Below, one piece after another: positions 20,660 to 31,983 of a DNA stretch of 64,000 nucleotides (position 1 is its first letter; every line of letters starts with the position of its first letter). The notes beneath the pieces are model-generated. The model ran no database searches, was not told the DNA's origin, and was given only the letters and a program-made list of their open reading frames with translations. The stretch is from Tolypeutes matacus. Taxonomy: Eukaryota; Chordata; Mammalia; Cingulata; Chlamyphoridae. The stretch is taken from positions 34,651,424-34,715,423 of the forward strand of contig JAKSZT010054304.1 of the NCBI GenBank assembly GCA_026826555.1, in the 5' to 3' direction. A program made the position numbers and the translations under genes.

Positions 20660-22262
20660 TTCTTTTAAAAAATGATTAAGAGAAGTTCTAATATATATAA
20701 CATATAATGTATATAATTGGAATTCAAGAAGGAACAAATGAAGAGAATAGGGGACACCAAATATTAGGAGAACTAATGACTAAGAATTTTCCAGAATAGC
20801 TGAAAGATAGCATTCCTCTGATTCAGGAAACCCACCTACACCCCAAGAAGGATAAATAAGAAGACATACAAACTAAGGCATTATGCAGAAAAACCACAGA
20901 GCAGCCAAAGGGAAGAAATAAGGAATAACAAACTGATTGTAGACTTTGCAACAGAAATACAAATCAGAGCATAGTACAAAAGTATCTTCAAAGGGCAGAA
21001 AGAAAAAATAAAGTAATGGAGAATTATATGTCCCTGTAAAACTACTTTTTAAGAACAGGGGCAAAACAAATATGTTTTTCAGACAAATAAAATGGAAAGT
21101 TTAGACCAATTTAGTACATCTAAAAGATATACTTTAGGAATAAATACAATGATTCTGAAAGAAAGCACTAGAAATTAAAAAGGAACTGCTAAGAAAGAAA
21201 CCTATAAACAATTGGTAAATATAAACAAACACTGACTATCTAGGTAAAGATAATGTCTAGTCTATAGTTCTAAAAACAAAGGAAAAATAAAATATGTATA
21301 GAAATAACGTAATGGGAAAGCGGCAGGCTAGAGTTAAAGCTTTATTTAAAGGCTTTCATACTATGTAAGAGAAGAAGTTAAAATATTGAGTAAATCTAAG
21401 TTTTTAAAAGTTATGTATGCTTTTTGAATTATTTTAGGGAAACTGAAAGAAGAGAAATAGAATAAAATAACTAATAAAATGAAAAATGAAATGAAGCACA
21501 GAATTCATACCAAAAAAGGACAAGAAATGAAAAAAAAATTAGGAGAAGCAGGCCAAATATAAAGTACAATATAAATTGGTAGAAATTAATCTCTATATTA
21601 GTGATAACCATAAATATAAGTATAAAAAACTATCCATTTGAAAGACAAAGATTAGTAGACTAGATTAAAAAACAAAACCAAAATATACTTCTTTTGTTTA
21701 CAAAAGGCACAATTGAAACATTAGGACACAGAAAGATTTCAAGTAAAGACATAGATGAAGATATATTAATGAACAGAAAGCTGGTATAGCTATTCAAATA
21801 TCACAAAATGCAGTCTTTAAAACAAACAAAATTTTTGGAGACAGAGGATAACTCTCATTTTGATGAAGGGTTTAAATCCCTAGGAAGATATTACGACTCT
21901 CAATTTACGTATGTCTAATAGCTTCAAAATAAGTAAAGCAAAAGTTGATAGAAGCACAAAGAAAATAATGACCCTTTCACCTTCATATTGGGAGACTCTG
22001 ATTAATACACCCATCTCCTTAATTGTTAAATTAAGCTGACAATATATCAGGATATAAAAGAATTGAACAACACAATTAGCAATATTGATCTAGTAGATAT
22101 ATATAGAACGCTGCACAAAACAGGGAATACATATACTTCTCAAGCACACAGGAAACAGGAGACCATTTGCCATCAATATATTTCAAACATTTGAGATTAT
22201 ACAGACCATACTCTCTTACCACAATGTAATTAAGTTAAAATGGCTAACATAAAGATAACTAA
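20660..22262 (+). repeat. Ancient L1M: ORF1 end to ORF2 endonuclease
   Basis: The order on + follows L1: AATTGGAATTCAAGAAGGAA, a TATGTCCCTG / TTTTCAGACAAATAAAA block of ORF1, a stop-filled spacer, then endonuclease-region blocks (AGAAAGCTGGTATAGCTATT, GATCTAGTAGATATATATAG, a TACTTCTCAAGCACACAGG block, ACCACAATGTAATTAAGTT). It is broken everywhere. The sequence changes abruptly near 22262. Confidence 0.8.
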
Positions 22263-22640
22263 AAACTCCCAGGGCAGATAATGCTAAGTATCTCCCAGTA
22301 TCCATTCCCCCTTTCTTATTTTTAGGACTAGAAATGCCAAATGTTAGGAATATGGTTATTCTGCCTCCCTTGCAACTAGGCCTAGAGATTAAAACTTTGA
22401 AATGGAAGTGCAATTTCCCGGTGACATGTTTTAAAAAGGAAATGGTGTTTAATTAATTTTCTCTTTGCCCCTGCCCAGGGACTGTGATGCAGATAGAGTG
22501 CTGGTGAGGCAGTGTGCCTCGCAAATGAGGGAAACACCCTAGGGCTTGTGACAATGGCAAAAATGTCAGCTCCTGAGGCAGAGCAGTGTCCTCAATCTAT
22601 CCTGTACATCAATCTCTGAGAAAGAAAGAAATTTCATGCT
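22263..22640. repeat. Probable old medium-repeat relic, family unknown
   Basis: CTCCCTTGCAACTAGGCCTA and the following GGAAGTGCAATTTCCCGGTG resemble an old mammalian interspersed repeat I have seen but cannot name. It interrupts or ends the L1M at 22262. Confidence 0.35.
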
Positions 22641-22851
22641 TTTTATTTTTTTGTAATCTTATTAAATTTAATAGAATGTATCACTTTATTAAGTCCATTA
22701 TGAGATATTAAAACTGAAACCATGATTTCAGTAGTAATATACTCCTGGAAAGGAGAGTACTGCTCATAACTTCCCAAACACATTCTCCTAAAAGGACATG
22801 CTTACTATATCATCGTTAATAAACTCTGATTGAACTTTCCATGATTAAAAA
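22641..22851 (+). other. mRNA-3'-end-like segment with AATAAA and poly-A
   Basis: GTTAATAAACTCTGATTGAA is followed about 20 bases later by a 12-base A run, as in a transcript 3' end. No coding remnant upstream is recognisable and no target duplication was found. It may be a fragment of a processed pseudogene or an unknown retroposon. Confidence 0.35.
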
Positions 22852-23240
22852 AAAAAAACTATTCTGGAATTATTTCAAACTTATAGGAAAGTTGCAAACA
22901 TAATGCAAAACAATACAGAAAACTCCCCTCCCCTCCCCTTCACTTCCTTTCCTTTCTTCTCTCTCTCTCATCTATTTTCTAAACTTTCAAGAGTGGGTTG
23001 CATACTTCAACTTCCATTACCATTTAATATTTCCATGTATATTTCCTAAGAACAAGGCTGTTCACTTATGTAAACACATTAAGTACAATTATTAAGTTCA
23101 AGAAATTTTACATTAATATAAAACATACAGTTGAAATTGTAGTTTTTTCAATTGCCCAGAAATGTCCTTTTGGGAATTTTCTCCTCCTTTATTAGATCCA
23201 GTCTAGAATCATGTGCTGCATCTAGTTGCCATTGACTCTT
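22852..23240. repeat. Old L1M 3' UTR-like repeat
   Basis: TTATAGGAAAGTTGCAAACA, TATTTCCTAAGAACAAGGC, CATCTAGTTGCCATTGACTC and TTTAGTCTCTC appear in the order of a remembered old L1 3' region. Confidence 0.65.
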
Positions 23241-23850
23241 TAGTCTCTCTCTTTTAAATTATGGTAACATTTATACAACATAAAATTTCCCATCTCAGCC
23301 ACTGCCAACCATATAATTAAGTGGTGTTAATCACATTCAAAATGTTGTGTTACTGTTACCGTCACCACCATCCATTACCAAAACTTTTCCAACACTTTAA
23401 ACATAGGCTCTGTACCCATTATGCATTAACTCCCCATTTCCCTTCTTCCCCTGCCCCTGGTAACTTGTACTTTATTTTCTGTCTCTATGAATTTGTATAT
23501 TCTTGTTATTTCATATAATAGCTGTCTGTTTGTGTCTGGTTTATTTCACTCAATATGATGTCTTCAAAGCTCATCTATGTTTTCACATGTATCATAACTT
23601 CATTCCTAATTACAGCTGAATAATATTCCATTGTATGAATATACCACATTTTGTTTATCCATTCTTCTGTTGATGGACACTTAGGTTGCTTCTGCCTTTT
23701 AGCTTTTGCAAATAATGATATTATGAACATTTTGGTGTACAAATATCTGTTCAAGTCCCTTTTTTCAATTCATTTGGGCATATAGGGATTTCCAGGTCAT
23801 ACAATAGTTGCATGTTTAACTTTTTGAACCACTAAACTGTTTTGTGCTGG
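23241..23850 (-). repeat. Old LINE-1 3' end (ORF2 C-terminus and 3' UTR)
   Basis: On + the words TTTCACTCAATATGATGTCT, AATATTCCATTGTATGAATA and TTGATGGACACTTAGGTTGC parallel 5440-5600 of the full-length L1, so this is an L1 3' end on the - strand with an old 3' UTR at its left. Confidence 0.85.
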
Positions 23851-24057
23851 ACATATTTGCTATGAGGACACACTTCTCACCTCGCTTGGGCTCTGTCATC
23901 CTGCTTTAAGCTATAATAGATGCTTTCCTTGCTTTGCTTATCCTCATGGCTTTAGAACTGAGTTGTCCAGAATGGGAAGAGAAGAAAAAGGAAGGAAAGG
24001 GGAAAAGGAAAGGGAGAAGGTATAAACCCAGTTCTTCATTTCCAAGGCCCAGACAAG

Positions 24058-24995
24058 CTTTTTGAAAAAACCTGACAAAGATATTAGAAAACAGGAAAGC
24101 TACAAGCCAATCCCTCATGAACATAGATTTAAGAATCCTAAATAAAATATTAGAACTCAAATCAAAATGATATTTTAATAGGACATATAAATAGATCATG
24201 ACTGAGCTGGGTTTATTTTAGCAATTAGAAAAAGAATCAAGGTAATGCATCATGTTAAAAAATAAATGAAAAAAATCATGTAATCTCAATAGGTATGGGA
24301 ATAGCATTTGTTATAGTTCAATATCCATTCATAATAAAAAGTTGAGAAAACTAAGGATGGAAGTAAACCTCCTTAATTTGGTAATGTACACCTACAAAAT
24401 CCTACAGTATACATGATACTTAAAATGCAATATTGAACACTATGGTAGTTTGAGACTGTGTGTACCTCAGAAAATCTGTGGTTGTGAACCTATTGTGGGT
24501 AGGACCTTTTTATTAGGTTGCTTCAATTAAGGTGTGGCCCAGGATGGTCTTAATCCTCTTACTGCAGTCCTTCATAAATGAGATAACTATGAAGAGAGAG
24601 ACAGAGAGAAAGCCACTGAAGCAGGAAACTGAAGCAAGAGACCTAGAGGAGAAGGGAGAGACCAGCAGACGTTGCCATTGTGCCTTGCCACATGACAGAG
24701 GAGTCCATGATCACCAGCAGCTGGTCTTTGGGGAGAAAGCATAGCCTGATGATGCCTTGATTTAGACATTTTTCTCAGCCTTGGAAATGTAAGCTTGCAA
24801 GTCAATCCGTTTCTGGTATATTGCATTTCAGCAGCCTAGCAGACTGAAAGAAAGACTTTCCCTGTAAAATCAAGAATGAGTCCAGATGCTTGCTGTCACC
24901 ACTTTGATTCATTGTTATATGTGAGGTCCTAATCATTGATGTAAATAAAGTAAAAAAGGTAGGCAGGAACCAGAACATATTTTCTAAGTTCCTGA
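24058..24995 (+). repeat. Ancient L1M ORF2 reverse-transcriptase fragment, split by an LTR
   Basis: Bases 24058-24442 (CCAATCCCTCATGAACATAG and CATGTAATCTCAATAGGTAT) and 24848-24995 (AAGACTTTCCCTGTAAAATC) are consecutive parts of the L1 RT region on +. The LTR at 24443-24843 separates them. Confidence 0.8.
24443..24843 (+). mobile_element. MaLR-like solo LTR, copy a
   Basis: About 400 bp opening TGGTAGTTTGAGACTGTGTG. It contains AATTAAGGTGTGGCCCAG, a purine-rich GAGAGAGACAGAGAGAAAGC block, CTTGCCACATGACAGAGG, GATGATGCCTTGATTTAGAC and an end like CAGCAGCCTAGCAGACTGA. The same block order recurs at 38325, 53264 and 56625. No internal retroviral sequence is attached, so it is a solo LTR by inference. 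Confidence 0.75.
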
Positions 24996-25000
24996 CTTTT

Positions 25001-25240
25001 TTTTTAAGTTAAAAAAAAAAAAAGTTTTTAGAAGGTACTGGGGAACCTGGGACCTCATACATGGGAAGCAGGCACTCAACCACTTGAGCTACATCCACCC
25101 CCCTTAATATGTATGTATATATGTATGTATGTATGTATGTATTTACTTATTTATTTATTTTAGGTGGTAATGGGGATTGAACCCAGGACCTCATACGAGG
25201 GAAACAGGAACTCAGCCACTGAGCTACAACCATTCCCAGC
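25001..25240 (-). mobile_element. Pair of DAS SINE units with a microsatellite between
   Basis: Two SINE 3' halves (about 25030-25104 and 25160-25238), each ending in TGAGCTACA on the right, are separated by (GTAT)n and (TTTA)n. TCCTGACTTTT flanks the whole at 24990-25000 and 25241-25251, so it entered as one dimeric unit or as nested copies. Confidence 0.75.
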
Positions 25241-25354
25241 TCCTGACTTTTAAACATATCTTTTAAATATTTCTACCTCTTTTTTTTTTTCAGGTAAGCT
25301 TCCTCAAATCTTTTGAAGGAACAAGGTAAGTATGGGAAATTAAAGATGTCCACA

Positions 25355-25885
25355 AATTCTCTATTGCTCTTACTAAGAGTCTAATTCCTCTCACCTGGCA
25401 TCTGGGCTGACCTTAGTGATTTGCTTGACCAGAAGGTGACAGAAGTGATGGACAGATACTTCCAAGGCTGGGTCATAAGAAACCTTACCAGTTTTGCCTT
25501 GGTCCCTTGGAACCACTTGAAGCCCTGACCCACAATGTAAGAAGTTCTTCTTACATCGACATTCCCTGAAACCTTCCATATTGGAGAGGGCACATATAGG
25601 TCCTCTAGTCAAGAATTCTAATTGAGCCCAGCCTTCCAACTACTCACGTCAAGGGGCCGTGCCTGTGAGTGAGGCCATCTAAGTGCCTCCTCATCAACCC
25701 ATCACTCAGCTGAATCCTACTGAGTGATATCTGCCAATTCCACATGGATCAGAGCATTTGCTCATCAGAGCTCTGGCTGAATTCTTTACCCACAAAACTA
25801 TGAGATATAATGAAAAGTTTGTTGTTTTAAGCCGATATGTTTTAAAAGAATTTGTTTCACAGCAAATGATAACTAAGATATAGGT
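25355..25885 (+). repeat. Old LTR/MER-type repeat
   Basis: The ends CACCTGGCATCTGGGCTGAC and GTTGTTTTAAGCCGATATGT / AGCAAATGATAACTAAGATA are typical of an old mammalian LTR-like repeat. Subfamily not assigned. Short open frames in it (e.g. 25391-25639, - strand) are fortuitous. Confidence 0.55.
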
Positions 25886-26689
25886 GTAACAGATAGTAAA
25901 TTAAAAAAAAAAGTAGCTTCTAAATAAAGATATATGTGGATAATTCTCTTTAAATTTTATTTCATTATAATTTTCCCCTTTTCCTTGTTATATATTTGTG
26001 GATTCCAATGTTCTTTTTTAATTTATTCAGCTGAACTAAATTTTATTATGTGAGAGTAGTAGACTTTAAATAATTCTTCCAGAATGATGGAGTGTGTGTT
26101 TCTATTCAAATATTTTCCCTTAAAAGACTTCAACCTAGAGTTTAATGTGTTCCTTGATTAAATCACTCGGTGTTCACTTCCTGAAATGCAAGATTAACCT
26201 GAGCAAAAAGAAAACATAAGGCTGATAATGCTTTCTCATGTTAAAAATGGTTTAAATTAGTTCATCTGAAAGATCCACTAAGACTGGACTTGTTGAGATA
26301 AATGTCTTTCTAATTATATGTTTAGAATCCTAGGCAGAATGTATTGACCTCTCTGTCAGATAATTTAGCTGAGCACATTATTCAAACATTTCCCTTAAAA
26401 TATGGAGTGCTTAAGTCAAGAAGTAATGCATGATTGCTTTTGAAGCTTGGGGAAATAAACAATGTTTATTTTATTTAATTTATTCTTTTAAAATTTTAGA
26501 ATTGAATAGCTGAAAAATGAAAAATGACTTCCTCTCACAACTCTGAGACATATGATCAGATGGAAATATTCAGAAAGTCTTTTCTGGAGTCAAGTTTTGT
26601 TTAATCGTTATAATTATAGACGGGTTTAGGTGGAAAGCTTAGTGGTTTTATATATACAGTTTTATATATACAGTTTAGCATCTTGGAGA
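25886..26689. other. No gene recognised
   Basis: AT-rich. No repeat that I can name and no significant open frame. Confidence 0.45.
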
Positions 26690-26890
26690 GTGTCTGAATC
26701 TGAGGGTCTAAGCACTTAGATCCTTTCCTCCTCTAGGCCTCAGTTTCCTCAACTGTCAGATGAAGAGGGTGGATTAGCATCAATAAAATGTTAGGCCTGG
26801 GAGGAAGCCGATTAGCCATCTGTTTTAATGCCCTCATTTTACAGACAAGAAAACAGACACCCAATATACATAGGTTAACTATATAATTTA
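26690..26890 (+). repeat. MIR relic(s)
   Basis: GGCCTCAGTTTCCTCAACTG with AGATGAAGAGGGTGGATTAG, followed by a separate CCCTCATTTTACAGACAAGA block; both are classic MIR-type words. Confidence 0.75.
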
Positions 26891-27790
26891 TTGACCAAAC
26901 TGAGACATTTTGAGAGTGAAATGAGGCCCTACAATAATTAACATCATGTGATTTAAAAAAATTTTATTTGTTCATTATTAAAATTGTTACGGTGAATCTA
27001 TAATAAAGTTCTATTCCAGAACCATTTCTAAAAATAAAATCCTTTCTGAAATGCTGTATTTGTGTACGTAAAAACAACAAAAAATCCTTCATATTGATAA
27101 TATAAATATAAAAAAATAATATAAGTGGAATAATTATTTTTGTTATATTTTTATTTACTTTAATCAATTTCTTGGATTAATCCATCTCTAATATATTAAT
27201 GGTATAATTTCCAAAAATGCATTTTTTCCTCAGAAATTATCTTATTACTTTTAGTTTTCTGATAAAATTGCTTGCAATACTAGATAGAGTTGTATTTTAA
27301 AGTCAACAAATTTGAGATTGTTGACACATTCAATTGACCCGTTTCTGTAGAACTTATTATTCTTAACTAAGAAAATTTTCTCTCTACATATGCTGGGTAC
27401 TCTCAGAATAAATTCTACTAAGTGATGATATTCTCAATTATTTTTTATATTAATGTACATAATGATTTTAACCAAAATATTTAAATTGGTAATATCTTAA
27501 AAAAATTTTTTTTAATTTTAAAATTATTTTGCTGATATCTTTTTGCCTCCAAATATTTGTACATTTCTTTGTAAATATTTTTACAAGATACAGCTCATTT
27601 AAAAAGTTGTCTCTATGATTTTACAAAAATGTTTTTCCAAGTTTAGATGGATGTTACAGAATTTTGAGTTCGTCTAATTTTCCAATAAGGTTTAGAAATG
27701 AAAAAATTAAATTAAAAATAAGATCTCCATCAAAAGATTACTCCTACAATGTGAAATAATCTAAAGCTTAATTATATAGTTTCAAAATTG
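26891..27790. other. Very AT-rich unassigned sequence
   Basis: Long A/T runs, no gene and no recognised repeat. Confidence 0.45.
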
Positions 27791-27793
27791 AAT

Positions 27794-27890
27794 CTTGTAG
27801 GGAAGCAGATGTAGCTCAGGGGTTGAGCGCCTTCATCCCAAGTATGAGGTCCTGGGTTTAATCTCTGGTACCTCCTAAAAAAAAAAATTA
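27794..27890 (+). mobile_element. DAS-type SINE, short
   Basis: GGGAAGCAGATGTAGCTCAG head, GAGGTCCTGGGTTTAATCTC, then TACCTCC and an A run. Head and tail are complete in under 100 bp. Confidence 0.88.
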
Positions 27891-28324
27891 AGTCTTGAAT
27901 ACTATTCAAACTCTCTCATCACTTAATGTTTTTCAGTCCTTTCTTGATTGCGTACGGCTTAATTTCAGTGCTTAGTGTTTGCAAGCTTTGTTTTCAATTA
28001 TTGTAATTTATTTAAAACTTCATAAGCTGAGGTTTCTTGATGCTCCATTTATTGGATACTTTGACTAAAGATTTCCAACTGATTTTAAAGAATATGTAAC
28101 TAAAATTTAGTTCACTGATTCACCAAAAATTTCAATACAATTGTTGGTCACTTAATTTGACATACAAAATACTTCTCCAATGGTGTAACCATTCCTAAAA
28201 TCTCTGATGACGATCAGCAAAAAGAGAAAACACATACTGCCCTGCTGAAATATATTTTTGTATTCAACATCAGCTTCATTAAAAACATTTTGTGATTCAG
28301 ATACACTACCTCAGGATGCAGAAA
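27891..28324. other. No gene recognised
   Basis: AT-rich. Nothing assignable. Confidence 0.4.
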
Positions 28325-28535
28325 ACTTTTTTCTGGAAAGAGCAAGATAGTAAATGTTTTAGACTTTGCAGCCCACATGGTCTCTCTTGCAGCTATTCAA
28401 CTTTACCATTGTAGCATGAAAGAAATAGACAACACGTAACCAAATGTGCATTTTGTTCCAATAAAGCTTTAAAAAAATCAGCTGACAGACAAGTTTTGGC
28501 ACGCAGGTTGTAATTTGTCACCCTGCTTTAGCTGA
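28325..28535 (+). repeat. DNA-transposon relic (hAT/Charlie-type non-autonomous)
   Basis: CAAGATAGTAAATGTTTTAG, ACTTTGCAGCCCACATGGTC and TTGTTCCAATAAAGCTTT, with a decayed GTTTGCCACCC-like end, match a common old mammalian DNA element I remember. Exact name not assigned. Confidence 0.65.
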
Positions 28536-29029
28536 AGTTCAAATGCATTTTACTATTTGTAAATTTTGACAACTACAGATTTTATCTTGATTAGTAGAAT
28601 ATTTCAGCTTATTTTGATGAAGTTATAAATTGTGTATGCAGTGCAACCAATTCTAAGGGCATTTCTGGTCATAGGCTTCTCAATTTAATAAGAACGTTGT
28701 TTTACCATGATGGTATATCCACCAAAATTTATTATCACATTATCACTGCAAAACAAATGCTTTTATAATAATAATATGTATTAATAACTTTTGAGTGAAT
28801 TTCAATAACATTCATAATAATGTCAAATGTTTTAGCTTTCATAAAATGAACCTCCCTCCAAAAGCTTTACTTTGATTCCATGAATCAGATGAAAAGTATT
28901 GAACCACATTTAGATTTAAGTGACTTAAAAAAATCATCTAATGATATCAATGTAAAACTGGCCTCATTGAACTGCTTGCAAAGTTATTCCTCTACTATGG
29001 AATTAACACATTAAAAACAATTCCCTTGG
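28536..29029. other. No gene recognised
   Basis: AT-rich. No repeat or open frame that I can support. Confidence 0.4.
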
Positions 29030-29125
29030 GGAGTGGGTTTAACTTCTTCCCCTGCTTTGCATGTATGAGGTCCTAGGATCAATCTCCTGTAGCTCCTAAA
29101 AACAAAAAACAAAAAACAAAAAACA
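29030..29125 (+). mobile_element. DAS-type SINE, diverged
   Basis: TGCATGTATGAGGTCCTAGG and TCCTGTAGCTCC are followed by an (AAAAAAC)n tail. The head is degraded (GGAGTGGGTTTAACTTC). Confidence 0.75.
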
Positions 29126-30523
29126 ACAATGATTGCCTCATTTTTCTTCTTGTACAAGAATTCTTGGGATTGAAAATAAGCAAATTAACTTGGGATGATT
29201 GCATTTGATCTAAATGGAAATTCATGCACCAGAGAATGACACATAAACTCATGTTTGCAGCTGAATGTGTTAAATCATCATTCTTGGACACAGCCTTACT
29301 AAAATAGTTACTAACTTTTGATATCAGTGTTGGTTCTACTGCAGATTTATGTCTTTTGGTTTTCCTATGGTTGCCGATAATGCTATAACACTTGTGGTGG
29401 ATGGCAAATGCTGACATTTGCTGAAAATTGTACTTCATCATTAACCGTCTTGTGAAATGGATATTTCCATTTCTTGTGATTGGATATTTAATACTAAATT
29501 TTCATCAACAATGAACTGGTTTTTAAAAAATGATTGATGCTGAAAGGGTTTACTGGAAAAATAGTTACTAAATTTAAAAAAAGTCATAGATTTATCCATT
29601 CAATAAGTGATAAAACCACTGTAGAAGAATATTCAGATATTTTCTATGCTCTAGTGAGACTGCTTAGTCCCTCTTTCTCATGCACATTTAGTACATTTCT
29701 GGATTATAATATCTCATTTTCCCACTGACTCCACCATTTGGTTAGCTGGCTTCCTGCATCACACACCCAACTCAGCTGGAAAGTACAGGGGGCTGGCAGG
29801 GGCAGCAGCCTCAAACACTTCTCCCTCCCTCCACCACAATCAGAGGAAGAGAGCTGTGCCTAGCCTCTCCTGTCTGAACACATTTTGTTTTATCAGCAAT
29901 TGCTGATCCTTGAAACTGAATCCTTGAAACAGGGATTAGGTATGATGCATCTGTAAGGGACCAAGAAAAGAGAAGGGTTATCTCTGGTTAACTTTCAGCT
30001 TTTATAACACTGTGTGTTAGTGAGAACAGCTGTTCTCTGCATGCCCATCTCACACACTATTAAATGAGACCATGGCAGAAGCTGCGCATACACAATAGTA
30101 TTTAATCAATCCATTTAGACTTATTTGTTGTAAATATTAAGAATAATAGTTCACTTAACATAAAAACTCTGAAATAAATGCTAAACTTCCAGCATGCTGG
30201 ACAGGATCTGTCAACTCTGGCTGTCATGGGTAACAGTAATTTATAGTTGCCTTTATCTTTGGTATGAAGTCATGTAGTAAAGGTAGACTTTCAGAATCTT
30301 GATCCTATCAGAGATCATTTATTTTTGTAAAAGTGTACTTTGAGCTTTACTTCTGAATATTATTTTCTGTGTGTAGTTTAATTTCCCCTAATGTAATTAT
30401 TTCCTCCCTCAGAATACATTTAACTTGAAGCTGGTTAAAGAAAAACAGCTTTCTTCTGGAGAGTGCAGCATACTGTACAGGGTCCCTAGAGATATGCAAA
30501 AGATATTTTCCTGAGCCAGTGGT
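29126..30523. other. No gene recognised
   Basis: Contains a 120-codon - strand frame (29079-29441) that starts in the SINE tail and has no domain I can see. I regard it as chance. No repeats that I can name. Confidence 0.45.
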
Positions 30524-30605
30524 TCTTAAACTCTAGTATGTACAAGAATCACCTAGGGTACTTATTAAAACTGTAAATTCCTGGACTTCCCTGGGTGGTA
30601 GAAAT
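30524..30605 (+). repeat. MER5-type DNA-transposon relic
   Basis: AGTGGTTCTTAAACTCTAGT, AAGAATCACCTAGGG and TTAAAACTGTAAATTCCTGG follow the start of the MER5A/B consensus. Confidence 0.75.
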
Positions 30606-30821
30606 TAAAAATTCAATTACATTTTGGACATTTTAAAGACTATTGATTTGCTGACTACCCCTTTGTTTTTAGTTTCAAATTCTATTCTTTCCTTTCTTCC
30701 ATCTAACAAATAATTGTGTTTCTATTTTGTATTAAGCAGTATTTGGGCATTTATGATAAACATAGTAGATGAGGTTCCTGGCTCCAAAAATCAGGAAACT
30801 CAAATTAAAAATAAGTAATGT

Positions 30822-31737
30822 TCTCGCTGTCTTGATTTTGTGATTGCCAACGTAGGCTAAACATTTGCTATATTAGAAATCATGCATGTGTCCCTGATCT
30901 AGTTTTTCTCCCTAGGTCTGGTTTTTAGAATGCTGGTGATAAACTAAGCCTGATTTATTATATGACCAGCCTGTGGGAAATGATTGTAACTCTAGGTATG
31001 TTTGGTCAACTTTAAGAGATATAGTAGGGGGGGCGGATGTGGCTCAAATGGTTGGGTGTCCGTCTCCCATATGGAAGGACCTGGGTTTGATCTCCAGTAC
31101 CTCCCAGTAAAAATAAAAAAAAGAAAAATATAGAAGGTGCACTGGTGCGCCATCAGGCCCCGCGAGCGGGCGAGCCACCCAGGCCCCACGTGTGGGTGAG
31201 CCATCAGGCCCTGCGAGCCACACAGCAAGATGATGATGTAACAGGAGAGTGACACAAGGGAGAGCCAAGATGAGATGTGCCAAAAAAAAAAAAAGGAACT
31301 AAGGTGGCACAGGTGGTAGGACACCTCTCTCCCAAATCGGAGGTTCCGACGATAGGATCCCAGTGAAGTCAGGAGGAGAAGGATGAGAAGAGAGGGCAGG
31401 TAACGGACACAGAGAGTTGCCCAGCGAATGGACACAAAAACAGCAAAAATGGGGGGTGGAGTGGTAAAAATGGATAAAACTAAATAAATAAATCCTTAAA
31501 AAAAAGGATAGGGGAGTAAGATACGGAGTATAGTTAGTAGTAATATTTTGATGATACTCTTTCATAATTTGTTAACAAATGTTTCACAACAAAGCAAAGT
31601 TTTTGTGGTGGGGTGATGTGTAGGAGCCCTGTATGATGTTATGCATGTTTGTTTTGTAAGTTCAGAATGTTTACTGAACATTATTGTTTATGTATGTTCA
31701 TGTTTGAATGATGTACTTCAATAAATTTAAAAAAAAA
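30822..31737 (+). mobile_element. Composite retroposon, copy 2
   Basis: Head 30822-31023 (TCTCGCTGTCTTGATTTTGT, hairpin at 30893-30921). SINE module 1 about 31024-31283 (GGCGGATGTGGCTCAAATGG), with a GC-rich repeated CATCAGGCCC section. Module 2 about 31290-31505 (GGAACTAAGGTGGCACAGG to AAATAAATAAATCC). L1 3' tail about 31506-31725 with AATAAA and poly-A. ATAAGTAATGT flanks it at 30811-30821 and 31738-31748, a perfect 11-bp target duplication extended by A's. Length is about 916 bp against about 914 for copy 1. Confidence 0.85.
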
Positions 31738-31754
31738 ATAAGTAATGTGTTGGT

Positions 31755-31870
31755 GGGATTGATAGTGGCTCAAGGGGTTGAGCACCTGCTTCCCACATGG
31801 GAGGTCCTGGGTTCGGTCCCTGGTGCCTCCTAAAAAACAAAAACAAACAACAATAAGCAAACAAATGAAA
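31755..31870 (+). mobile_element. DAS-type SINE
   Basis: GATAGTGGCTCAAGGGGTTG, CACATGGGAGGTCCTGGGTT and GTGCCTCC, then an A-rich tail. It lies directly downstream of the composite. Confidence 0.9.
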
Positions 31871-31887
31871 AAAAAACCACAACAATT

Positions 31888-31983
31888 CAGGGAGCTGATA
31901 CGGCTCAATGGTTGAGCACCGGCTTCCCAATACACAGTCCAAGGTTCAATTCCCTGCTCTGGTACTTAAAAAAAAAAAAAAGG
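31888..31983 (+). mobile_element. DAS-type SINE
   Basis: GGGAGCTGATACGGCTCAAT head, GGTTCAATTCCCTGCTCTGG, then a 14-base A run. Confidence 0.9.

Noticed and set aside
29079..29441. 120-codon - strand frame
   Set aside because: Ends in the SINE tail region and has no recognisable domain. Length is compatible with chance in 64 kb.
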